Assembly: GCA_937915065.1 (NCBI GenBank)
Contig: CALDMR010000132.1
Span: forward strand, 1-9,959
Direction: 5' to 3'
Source of the DNA: an uncultured Clostridia bacterium
GTDB taxonomy: Bacteria; Bacillota; Clostridia; Oscillospirales; Oscillospiraceae
Length of the DNA stretch: 9,959 nucleotides
This document shows positions 1 through 5,779 of this stretch, piece by piece; positions within the stretch are counted from its first letter, which is position 1, and each line of letters starts with the position of its first letter. The position numbers were made by a program, and so were the translations under genes. The notes beneath the pieces are model-generated. The model was given only the letters and a program-made list of their open reading frames with translations, was not told where the DNA came from and did no database searches.

Positions 1-1095
1 GTGATTGGCCAGGACAGTACAAAGATTGCCCTGTCCGTGGCAGTCTATAACCACTATAAGCGCATTTATTTCGGTGGCAATAATGATGTGGAGCTGCAGA
101 AGAGCAATATTCTGATGATCGGCCCCACCGGCAGCGGTAAAACCCTGTTTGCCCAGACGCTGGCCCGCATCTTGAAAGTTCCCTTCGCCATTGCCGATGC
201 CACCACCCTGACTGAAGCCGGTTATGTGGGCGACGATGTGGAGAATATTCTCCTGCGGCTGCTCCAGGCGGCGGACTATGATGTGGAGCGCGCGGAGCAT
301 GGCATCATTTATGTGGATGAGATCGACAAAATTGCCCGCAAGAGCGAAAATACGTCCATCACCCGCGATGTATCCGGCGAAGGTGTGCAGCAGGCGCTGC
401 TGAAGATCCTGGAGGGCACTGTGGCCAATGTCCCGCCCCAGGGCGGACGGAAGCACCCCCATCAGGAGTTTATTCACATCGATACGACCAATATCCTCTT
501 TATCTGCGGCGGCGCGTTCGATGGTTTGGAAAAGATCATCGAAAAGCGTACCAACAAGCAGGGAATCGGTTTTGGCAACAGTGTTCACAGCAAAAAGGAG
601 CGCCCTGTGGGCGAAGTCCTGAAGGATGTACAGCCCCACGATCTGCTGAAGTTCGGTATCATTCCAGAGTTGGTGGGCCGTCTCCCGGTCATTGCGCCCC
701 TGGAATCCTTGGGCAAGAAGGAGCTGGTTCGCATCCTGCAGGAGCCGAAAAATGCTCTGGTGAAGCAGTACAAGAGTTTGTTGGAATACGACGATGTGGC
801 GCTGGCTTTTGGAGAAGGTGCGTTGGAAGCTGTGGCTGACAAGGCGATCGAGCGCAATATCGGCGCCCGTGGACTGCGTGCAGTGATGGAAGGGCTGCTG
901 ACGCCGGTGATGTATGAGATCCCGTCGGATCCCTCTATTGAAACGGTGACCATTACGGAAGCCTATGTCCGCGGCGAAGGCGAGGCGGAGTTGGTGCGCA
1001 GCGAGGAGCACGCCGGCCGCCGTGCAAAGCTGGAGTCCCACAAGAAGGACAGCGCGCGCGACAAGGGCGAAGAGAACAGTGCCTCGGCGTCTTAA
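1..1095 (+). CDS. clpX: ATP-dependent Clp protease ATP-binding subunit ClpX (5' truncated by window edge)
   Basis: AAA+ unfoldase that recognises tagged or damaged proteins and feeds them into the ClpP peptidase in the cytoplasm. Counting from the first codon in the window, the visible parts are Walker A GPTGSGKT (41-48), pore-1 loop GYVG (74-77), Walker B with VDEID (105-109), the RDVSGEGVQ pore-2 region (122-130), the GGRKHP loop (148-153), the ClpP-docking IGF tripeptide (189-191), box VII arginine in PELVGRLPV (R227) and sensor-2 GARGLR (288-293). The first codon GTG is not a start: it is the internal Val of the family's VIGQ motif, so about 70 residues including the zinc-binding domain lie upstream. 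The last 35 or so residues form a charged, low-complexity tail (KLESHKKDSARDKGEE and neighbours) beyond the usual fold. Family assignment is certain. A terminator follows directly. Confidence 0.98.
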   Translation: MIGQDSTKIALSVAVYNHYKRIYFGGNNDVELQKSNILMIGPTGSGKTLFAQTLARILKVPFAIADATTLTEAGYVGDDVENILLRLLQAADYDVERAEHGIIYVDEIDKIARKSENTSITRDVSGEGVQQALLKILEGTVANVPPQGGRKHPHQEFIHIDTTNILFICGGAFDGLEKIIEKRTNKQGIGFGNSVHSKKERPVGEVLKDVQPHDLLKFGIIPELVGRLPVIAPLESLGKKELVRILQEPKNALVKQYKSLLEYDDVALAFGEGALEAVADKAIERNIGARGLRAVMEGLLTPVMYEIPSDPSIETVTITEAYVRGEGEAELVRSEEHAGRRAKLESHKKDSARDKGEENSASAS

Positions 1096-1100
1096 ATGAA

Positions 1101-1140
1101 CAAAAGCGGCAAGGGGGCGTCACTACGCCCCCTTGTTTTG
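1101..1140 (+). terminator. Rho-independent terminator after clpX
   Basis: A perfect 10-bp stem (1110-1119 pairing with 1126-1135) closes a TCACTA loop and is followed by TTTTG. An extra T-A pair would shrink the loop to four bases. CAAAA at 1101-1105 can also pair with TTTTG at 1136-1140 across a 4-base bulge, so the element could work in both directions. It lies 14 bases after the clpX stop and should end or attenuate the clpX transcript before lon. Confidence 0.9.
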
Positions 1141-1167
1141 ACAAAAGCGGAAAAAACTGCCTGCAAC
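1138..1167 (+). promoter_or_regulatory. Possible lon promoter (-35 only is convincing)
   Basis: A perfect TTGACA lies at 1138-1143, overlapping the T-tract of the clpX terminator, where a separate lon promoter would be expected. No good -10 box sits at the right distance: the best hexamer 18 bases on (TGCAAC, 1162-1167) matches TATAAT at only three positions. I saw no CIRCE or CtsR-type heat-shock operator in the leader. The -35 match could be chance, or the promoter may use another sigma factor. Confidence 0.25.
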
Positions 1168-1184
1168 GGCAAAGTAATACAAAC

Positions 1185-1223
1185 GCTCCGCGTCCCGGCG
1201 GAGCCCGCACCGAAGGCGGTGCG
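1185..1223 (+). promoter_or_regulatory. Tandem hairpins in the lon 5' leader
   Basis: Two adjacent perfect hairpins lie just upstream of the lon ribosome binding site. The first pairs GCTCCGC (1185-1191) with GCGGAGC (1198-1204) around the loop GTCCCG. The second pairs CGCACCG (1206-1212) with CGGTGCG (1217-1223) around the loop AAGG. Neither is followed by a T-tract, so they are not terminators. The first loop contains TCCCG, complementary to CGGGA (1236-1240) in the lon ribosome binding site, which would allow a pseudoknot. The structures are seen directly; a regulatory role is inference, and the pair could instead be a dispersed intergenic palindrome. Confidence 0.55.
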
Positions 1224-1255
1224 ACTGCAATTATACGGGAGGTGTTACAATAACT

Positions 1256-3661
1256 ATGGAACAAAAACTGAAAGATATGCCGGTTCTGGCTCTGCGGGGG
1301 TTGACGAGCTTTCCAAATATGATCATGCATTTCGATGTGGAGCGGGAGATCTCTGTAAAGGCCCTGGAAACGGCAATGGAGAATGATCAGGATATTTTTT
1401 TAACGGCCCAGCGGGAGATCGCCACGGAATTGCCTAATGAGGGTGATCTGTATGAAATCGGCACAATTTCCCACATCCGCCAGATCCTGCGGATCTCTGA
1501 AAATAATGTGCGGGTGATGATCGAAGGAAAATCCCGCGCCCGATTGACAAAGCTGCTGCAGCGGGAACCGTATCTGCTGGGTGCGGTGGAACCGGTGGAG
1601 GAGCAGAAGACCTCTTCTGCTCAGGATACGCTGATGACAGAAGCGTTGCTGCGCCAGTGCTATGCCATTTTTACCGACTATCACGAGGTGGCGCCCCGCA
1701 TGTCCACTGAGGTGCTGACTACAGTGCTGTCCAGCCGTGATCCCGGCTACCTGGCTGACTACATCGCCCAGAATACCAATCTGCGGTATCAGGATAAGCA
1801 GGAGATCCTGGAGGAGCTGCGTCCGTTGGAGCGCTTGAAAAAACTCAATGAAATTCTGGCCCGGGAGCTGGAAGTGATCAGCATTGAGCAGGATCTGGAG
1901 GGCAAGGTGCGAGAGCGCCTGGCCCAGATGCAGAAGGATTACATACTGCGCGAACAGCTGAAGGTTCTGCAGGAAGAACTGGGGGAATCCGACCCCAACA
2001 GCGAGGCCATGGAATATCAGGAACGGATTCTGGCCTTGGAACTGCCCCAGGAGATCGAAGAAAAGCTGCTCAAGGAAACGGAGCGCATGGCCAAGCAGCC
2101 CTATGGCAGCGCTGAAGGCAGCGTGCTGCGCAACTATTTGGATGTGTGCCTGGAGCTGCCCTGGAAATCCTATAATGAAGACCGTATGGATGTGGCGGAA
2201 GCCCGCCGGCTGCTGGATCGCGATCATTTTGGCCTGCAGAAGGTCAAGGAGCGGATCCTGGAATTCCTGGCGGTGCGCCAGATCAATCCTGAGGCCAAGG
2301 GACAAATCCTTTGCCTGGTGGGCCCTCCCGGTGTGGGTAAAACCTCGATTGCCATCTCTGTGGCCGAGGCCATGAACCGCAAGCTGGCCCGGTTGTCGCT
2401 GGGCGGCGTGCGGGATGAGGCGGAGATCCGGGGCCACAGAAAAACCTATGTGGGCGCTATGCCCGGCCGCATTGTCAATGCGCTGATCCAGTGCAGCTCC
2501 ATGAATCCGCTGATGGTTCTTGACGAAGTGGACAAACTGGGCAGTGATTACCGGGGCGATCCTTCGGCGGCGCTGCTGGAGGTACTGGACAGCGCCCAGA
2601 ACAACGCGTTCCGCGATCATTATTTGGAGATCCCCTTGGATTTGTCCCGCATCATGTTTATTACCACGGCCAACACCACCGATACGATTCCGCGTCCGTT
2701 GCTGGATCGTATGGAAGTGATCGAGCTGCCCAGCTATACAGATGAGGAAAAGCTGCAGATTGCCAAGCGGTATCTGCTGCCCAAGCAGATGGCGGCCACT
2801 GGCCTGAAAAAGAGCCAGCTGAAAGTCAGCGATGCGGCGCTGCGGGCTGTGATCGCCGGGTATACCCGGGAATCCGGTGTCCGTACCTTGGAGCGGGAAA
2901 TGGGCGCCATCTGCCGCAAAGTGGCCATTCGTCTGGTGGATGGCGCGGCGGAGAGCCTGAGCGTGACGCCGAAAAACCTGCAGGAGGTTCTGGGGCCGGT
3001 GAAGATCCACCCCGAAGTCCGCGGCGCAGGAAAGGATCCCGGCGTGGTCACAGGCCTGGCCTGGACTGCTGTGGGCGGCGAATTGCTGGAGGTGGAAGTG
3101 ACCCTGATGGAGGGCACTGGAAAGCTGGAATGCACCGGCAATCTGGGCGATGTGATGAAGGAGTCTGTTCATATTGCGGTGTCCTGCCTGCGCGGCCGGG
3201 CAAAGAAGTTGGGGCTGGACGCTGACTTTTATAAGGAAAAGGACATCCATGTCCACTTCCCCGAGGGTGCTGTGCCGAAGGATGGCCCTTCTGCCGGTAT
3301 CACCATCACAACTGCGCTGGTTTCGGCGCTGGCGGGGCAGACGGTGCGCCGTGACCTGGCCATGACCGGTGAGATCTCCCTTCATGGCCGCGTGCTGCCC
3401 ATTGGCGGGCTGCGGGAAAAGACCATGGCGGCTCTGCGCAACGGCGTTAAAACAGTGCTGATCCCCAAGGGCAATGAGCCGGATCTGGAGGAGATCGATC
3501 AGACGGTGCGCGCCCAGCTCACCTTTGTTCCTGTGGAGACTATTGACGAGGTGCTTGCCCAGGCGCTGCCGCAGGTGGGAGGAGCGAAGAAAGCTGCATC
3601 CCGAAAGGCGGCTGCCGGTACCGGGAAGAAAACCGGTAAAGGCGCCTCCCTTCGCCAATGA
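1256..3661 (+). CDS. lon: ATP-dependent endopeptidase La (Lon protease)
   Basis: Cytoplasmic AAA+ serine protease that degrades misfolded and regulatory proteins. The 801-residue product has the LonA plan: N-terminal substrate-recognition domain (about 8-200), helical region, AAA+ module and C-terminal protease domain. Key residues are Walker A GPPGVGKT (356-363), Walker B LDEVDKL (D423, E424), LLDRMEVI (482-489), sensor-2 GVRTLEREM (541-549), and the catalytic dyad Ser679 in PKDGPSAGI and Lys722 in GGLREK. These match the E. coli numbering almost exactly. The start is well placed: GGGAGGTG (1237-1244) lies 11 bases before the ATG. Bacillus LonA and E. coli Lon are about 775-785 residues; the excess here is a basic Lys/Ala/Gly tail (775-801) with eight Lys/Arg and no acidic residue. 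Its stop lies 20 bases before the start of ysxC, so the two are probably co-transcribed. No lonB is present between clpX and lon, unlike Bacillus. Confidence 0.98.
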   Translation: MEQKLKDMPVLALRGLTSFPNMIMHFDVEREISVKALETAMENDQDIFLTAQREIATELPNEGDLYEIGTISHIRQILRISENNVRVMIEGKSRARLTKLLQREPYLLGAVEPVEEQKTSSAQDTLMTEALLRQCYAIFTDYHEVAPRMSTEVLTTVLSSRDPGYLADYIAQNTNLRYQDKQEILEELRPLERLKKLNEILARELEVISIEQDLEGKVRERLAQMQKDYILREQLKVLQEELGESDPNSEAMEYQERILALELPQEIEEKLLKETERMAKQPYGSAEGSVLRNYLDVCLELPWKSYNEDRMDVAEARRLLDRDHFGLQKVKERILEFLAVRQINPEAKGQILCLVGPPGVGKTSIAISVAEAMNRKLARLSLGGVRDEAEIRGHRKTYVGAMPGRIVNALIQCSSMNPLMVLDEVDKLGSDYRGDPSAALLEVLDSAQNNAFRDHYLEIPLDLSRIMFITTANTTDTIPRPLLDRMEVIELPSYTDEEKLQIAKRYLLPKQMAATGLKKSQLKVSDAALRAVIAGYTRESGVRTLEREMGAICRKVAIRLVDGAAESLSVTPKNLQEVLGPVKIHPEVRGAGKDPGVVTGLAWTAVGGELLEVEVTLMEGTGKLECTGNLGDVMKESVHIAVSCLRGRAKKLGLDADFYKEKDIHVHFPEGAVPKDGPSAGITITTALVSALAGQTVRRDLAMTGEISLHGRVLPIGGLREKTMAALRNGVKTVLIPKGNEPDLEEIDQTVRAQLTFVPVETIDEVLAQALPQVGGAKKAASRKAAAGTGKKTGKGASLRQ

Positions 3662-3675
3662 GACTGGGAGGAGGG
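3645..3675 (+). promoter_or_regulatory. ysxC ribosome binding site, partly maskable by the end of lon
   Basis: GGGAGGAGGG at 3666-3675 is followed by a 6-base spacer and TTG at 3682, an almost ideal arrangement. The in-frame ATG at 3658 has no comparable site upstream. This decides the ysxC start. CCTCCC at 3645-3650, in the last lon codons, is complementary to GGGAGG at 3666-3671. The resulting hairpin would carry the lon stop codon in its 15-base loop, so ribosomes finishing lon would be expected to open it. The complementarity is seen; coupling is inferred. Confidence 0.6.
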
Positions 3676-3681
3676 AAAGCG

Positions 3682-4266
3682 TTGAATTTTAATAAGGCTG
3701 AATTTATCCTGTCTGCTGTGGAGCCATCCAAGTTTTTGCGGGACGGTCTGCCCCAGATTGCCTTTGCAGGACGCTCCAATGTGGGAAAGTCTTCGGTGAT
3801 CAATCGGGTGCTGGGGCGTAAGAATTTTGCCCATGTGGGTGCAACGCCCGGAAAAACCTCGCAGATCAACTATTTTAAGATCGACGGGAAAGCCTATCTG
3901 GTGGATCTGCCCGGATACGGTTATGCCAAGGTTTCCAAGGCGGAGCGGTATCGCTGGGGGCGGCTGATGGAGCGGTATTTTGCTGCGGGCCTGATTTCTC
4001 TGGGCGTGCAGATCGTGGATGCCCGTCATAAACCCACGGCGGACGACTTGACCATGATTCAGTGGTTTTATGAAAGCGGCTGTCCGGTGCTTATTGTGGC
4101 CAACAAGCTGGACAAGCTGAAAAAAAGCGAGATCGAGCCTAATCTGGCCCGGATTCGGGATACGCTGTGTCCGGAAGGGGAAGCCCGGGTGATCCCATTC
4201 TCGGCGGAGACCGGCGTGGGAAAGGATGAACTGATCGGCGCTGTAAACGCTATGCTGCAAGTTTGA
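3682..4266 (+). CDS. ysxC: Ribosome-assembly GTPase YsxC/EngB (TTG start)
   Basis: TRAFAC-class GTPase of the EngB family, needed for late assembly of the 50S ribosomal subunit in Firmicutes. From the TTG start it is 194 residues, close to the 195 of B. subtilis YsxC, and the N-terminus (MNFNKAEFILSAVEPSKF) aligns with that family. G motifs are G1 GRSNVGKSS (30-38), G2 Thr in TPGKT (55-59), G3 DLPG (75-78), G4 NKLD (141-144) and G5 SAE (174-176). An in-frame ATG at 3658 overlaps the lon stop and would add eight residues (MRLGGGKA), but those residues are the translated ribosome binding site and lack family support. The lon-ysxC order is conserved in Firmicutes. A strong terminator follows within 20 bases of the stop, so this is the last gene of its transcript. 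Confidence 0.96.
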   Translation: MNFNKAEFILSAVEPSKFLRDGLPQIAFAGRSNVGKSSVINRVLGRKNFAHVGATPGKTSQINYFKIDGKAYLVDLPGYGYAKVSKAERYRWGRLMERYFAAGLISLGVQIVDARHKPTADDLTMIQWFYESGCPVLIVANKLDKLKKSEIEPNLARIRDTLCPEGEARVIPFSAETGVGKDELIGAVNAMLQV

Positions 4267-4284
4267 GTTAAGCGCGGCCGTGTG

Positions 4285-4320
4285 AAAAGAGGACGTCCCC
4301 CCCGGGGGCGTCCTCCTTTT
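4285..4320 (+). terminator. Rho-independent terminator after ysxC
   Basis: A 12-bp stem pairs 4289-4300 with 4304-4315, including one T-G wobble (4296/4308), around a CCC loop. It is followed by C and then TTTT at 4317-4320. AAAA at 4285-4288 can pair with that T-tract past the unpaired C4316, so it may also stop transcription from the other side. It separates the protease/GTPase block from the pyrH operon. Confidence 0.9.
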
Positions 4321-4405
4321 GCGTATGCTGGGGGGTGAACTGCCGGCAGAGGTTGTGTCTGCTGACAAAATTTGAGAAGAAAGAGAAAAACTTTCATTTT
4401 TCCCC

Positions 4406-4434
4406 TATGCAAAAGAACGAAAATAAGATAAAAT
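4406..4434 (+). promoter_or_regulatory. Possible promoter of the pyrH operon
   Basis: Bases 4321-4497 carry no gene. From about 4365 the stretch turns A-rich, which suits a promoter with upstream A/T contacts. The best -10 box is TAAAAT (4429-4434, five of six matches). The hexamer 17 bases upstream, TATGCA (4406-4411), matches TTGACA at only three positions. TTGAGA at 4372-4377 is a better -35 but has no good partner. Transcription from here would give a leader of about 55-60 bases. A promoter is expected because a terminator precedes and a seven-gene operon follows, but the exact boxes are uncertain. Confidence 0.35.
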
Positions 4435-4456
4435 AAGAAAGGATTGGTCTGCTTTC

Positions 4457-4466
4457 GGATCGATCC
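4457..4466. repeat. Short palindrome GGATCGATCC in the pyrH leader
   Basis: A perfect 10-base palindrome lies 31 bases upstream of the pyrH start codon, downstream of the likely -10 box. It could be a small operator or chance. No recognised regulator site, PyrR-binding loop or riboswitch was seen around it. Confidence 0.3.
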
Positions 4467-4497
4467 TGGATAGAAACAGATATGGAGGGAATACAGA

Positions 4498-5217
4498 ATG
4501 CAAACGCCCCAATATAAAAGAGTCCTGCTGAAGATCAGCGGTGAAGCTCTGGCGGGAGAGAAACATTTTGGCCTTGATTTTGATGTGATCGGCAATGTGT
4601 GTGACGTGGTGAAGCAGTGTGTCGACATGGGTGTCGAGGTTGGCATCGTGGTCGGCGGAGGCAACTTCTGGCGCGGCGTGAAAAACGGTACCGGCAAAAT
4701 GGAGCGTACCCGTGCCGACCACATGGGTATGCTGGCCACGGTAATGAACTGCCTGGCGGTGGCCGATGTGCTGGAGCAGAAAGGCGTTCCTGTCCGTGTG
4801 CAGACGGCAATCGAAATGCGTGCCATTGCCGAGCCGTACATTCGTCTGCGGGCTGTACATCAGCTGGAAAAGGGCAGCGTGGTTATCTTTGGCTGCGGCA
4901 CCGGAAACCCCTACTTCTCCACGGATACTGCCGCGGTGCTGCGTGCTGCGGAGATCAATGCCGACGTGATTTTGTTGGCTAAAAATGTGGACGGTGTGTA
5001 TGATTCTGACCCCATGCAGAATCCCAATGCAAAGAAGTACGACCAGATCAGCTACGATGATGTGCTGGCCCAGCATCTGAGCGTGATGGATTCCACGGCC
5101 ACTTCGCTGTCCATGGACAATAAGATCCCGGTGCTCCTGTTTGCGCTGGAGGATCCCCAGAATATCATCCGCGCTATTTGCGGTGAAAACGTGGGCACAA
5201 TTGTGAAGGAGGATTAA
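4498..5217 (+). CDS. pyrH: Uridylate kinase (UMP kinase)
   Basis: Bacterial UMP kinase of the amino-acid kinase fold: UMP + ATP gives UDP + ADP, an essential step in pyrimidine nucleotide synthesis in the cytoplasm, carried out by a homohexamer. The 239-residue length is typical. Visible motifs are the Lys-containing KISGEAL (12-18), the glycine-rich GGGNFWRG (53-60), TRADHMGMLATVMN (71-84), and the ATP/acceptor site GTGNPYFSTDTAA (134-146). GGAGGG at 4484-4489 sits 8 bases before the ATG. In many bacteria pyrH follows rpsB-tsf; here it follows ysxC and a terminator, and begins its own operon. Its last codons contain the ribosome binding site AAGGAGG (5206-5212) for frr, which starts one base after the pyrH stop. 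Confidence 0.98.
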   Translation: MQTPQYKRVLLKISGEALAGEKHFGLDFDVIGNVCDVVKQCVDMGVEVGIVVGGGNFWRGVKNGTGKMERTRADHMGMLATVMNCLAVADVLEQKGVPVRVQTAIEMRAIAEPYIRLRAVHQLEKGSVVIFGCGTGNPYFSTDTAAVLRAAEINADVILLAKNVDGVYDSDPMQNPNAKKYDQISYDDVLAQHLSVMDSTATSLSMDNKIPVLLFALEDPQNIIRAICGENVGTIVKED

Positions 5218-5218
5218 A

Positions 5219-5776
5219 ATGATGAAGGAAGAATATCGTATTTACGAGGAAAAAATGAAGAAGACCATCGAATCCCTGCAGGGTGATTTCGGCAGCGTTC
5301 GCGCCGGCCGTGCCAATGCGCAGGTTCTCGATAAGATCCGTGTAGAGTATTATGGCGTTCCCACGCCCATTAACCAGATTGGCGGTATTACTTCGCCCGA
5401 CTCCCGCACCTTGGTGATCCAGCCCTGGGATAAAGCTGCCTTGAAACTGATCGAAAAGGCACTGAATGAATCTGATTTGGGCATTCATCCGCAGAACGAT
5501 GGCAGCAGCATCCGCCTGTCGTTCCCTCAGCTCACCGAGGAGCGCCGTATGGAGCTGACAAAGCAGGTTCGCAAGTATGCGGAAAACGGCAAAATCGCCA
5601 TCCGCAATATTCGCCGCGATGCCATGGACACTTTTAAGGCCCAGAAGAAGAAGTCCGAAATTACTGACGATGATCTGAAAGATATCGAAAAGGATATGCA
5701 GGATCTGACCGATAAAATGTGCAAGGAGATCGACACGCTGCTGGATAAAAAGCAGAAAGAGTTGATGTCTGTTTAA
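5219..5776 (+). CDS. frr: Ribosome recycling factor
   Basis: Releases the 70S post-termination complex together with EF-G so that ribosomes can start again. The product is 185 residues, the standard length. Domain I, a three-helix bundle, is formed by the N-terminal helix and residues about 105-185; domain II spans about 31-104. Conserved stretches include SVRAGRANA (26-34), VEYYGVPTP (42-50), DSRTLVIQP (61-69), LTEERR (105-110) and RNIRRDA (129-135). Two consecutive ATG codons (5219 and 5222) both lie at usable distance from AAGGAGG (5206-5212), 6 and 9 bases; the first is chosen but the second is equally possible. The pyrH-frr pairing is almost universal in bacteria. Confidence 0.98.
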   Translation: MMKEEYRIYEEKMKKTIESLQGDFGSVRAGRANAQVLDKIRVEYYGVPTPINQIGGITSPDSRTLVIQPWDKAALKLIEKALNESDLGIHPQNDGSSIRLSFPQLTEERRMELTKQVRKYAENGKIAIRNIRRDAMDTFKAQKKKSEITDDDLKDIEKDMQDLTDKMCKEIDTLLDKKQKELMSV

Positions 5777-5779
5777 GCC

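Noticed and set aside
1..3. GTG at the first base as the clpX start
   Set aside because: It is the Val of the conserved VIGQ motif inside ClpX; the zinc-binding domain must lie upstream of the window.
1141..1255. Heat-shock operator (CIRCE or CtsR box) in the lon leader
   Set aside because: I looked for the TTAGCACTC/GAGTGCTAA inverted repeat and for tandem GGTCAAA-type heptads and saw neither.
1096..1386. Small + strand frame starting one base after the clpX stop
   Set aside because: It runs straight through the terminator and both leader hairpins and into lon in another frame. It has no ribosome binding site of its own and no recognisable product.
1395..1401. Seven-T run in lon (and seven-A runs in ysxC and cdsA) as possible slippage or frameshift sites
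   Set aside because: The frames are intact on both sides and the protein sequence matches the family throughout; such runs are common in Phe/Ile and Lys codons.
3615..3624. CCGGTACCGG palindrome near the end of lon
   Set aside because: It is a ten-base palindrome in GC-rich, repetitive coding sequence for the basic tail and needs no special explanation.
1400..3658. Very long antisense open frame (752 codons) opposite lon
   Set aside because: It lies wholly within lon, whose motifs are complete. The translated sequence is rich in His, Gln and Leu with no recognisable domain, as expected from the reverse complement of GC-biased codons, and I see no ribosome binding site supporting a start.
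4321..4497. Riboswitch or pyrimidine attenuator in the pyrH leader
   Set aside because: No terminator/antiterminator pair, PyrR-like loop or known aptamer core is visible; the stretch is short and A/T-rich with only a small palindrome and a weak A/T hairpin near 4385-4402.
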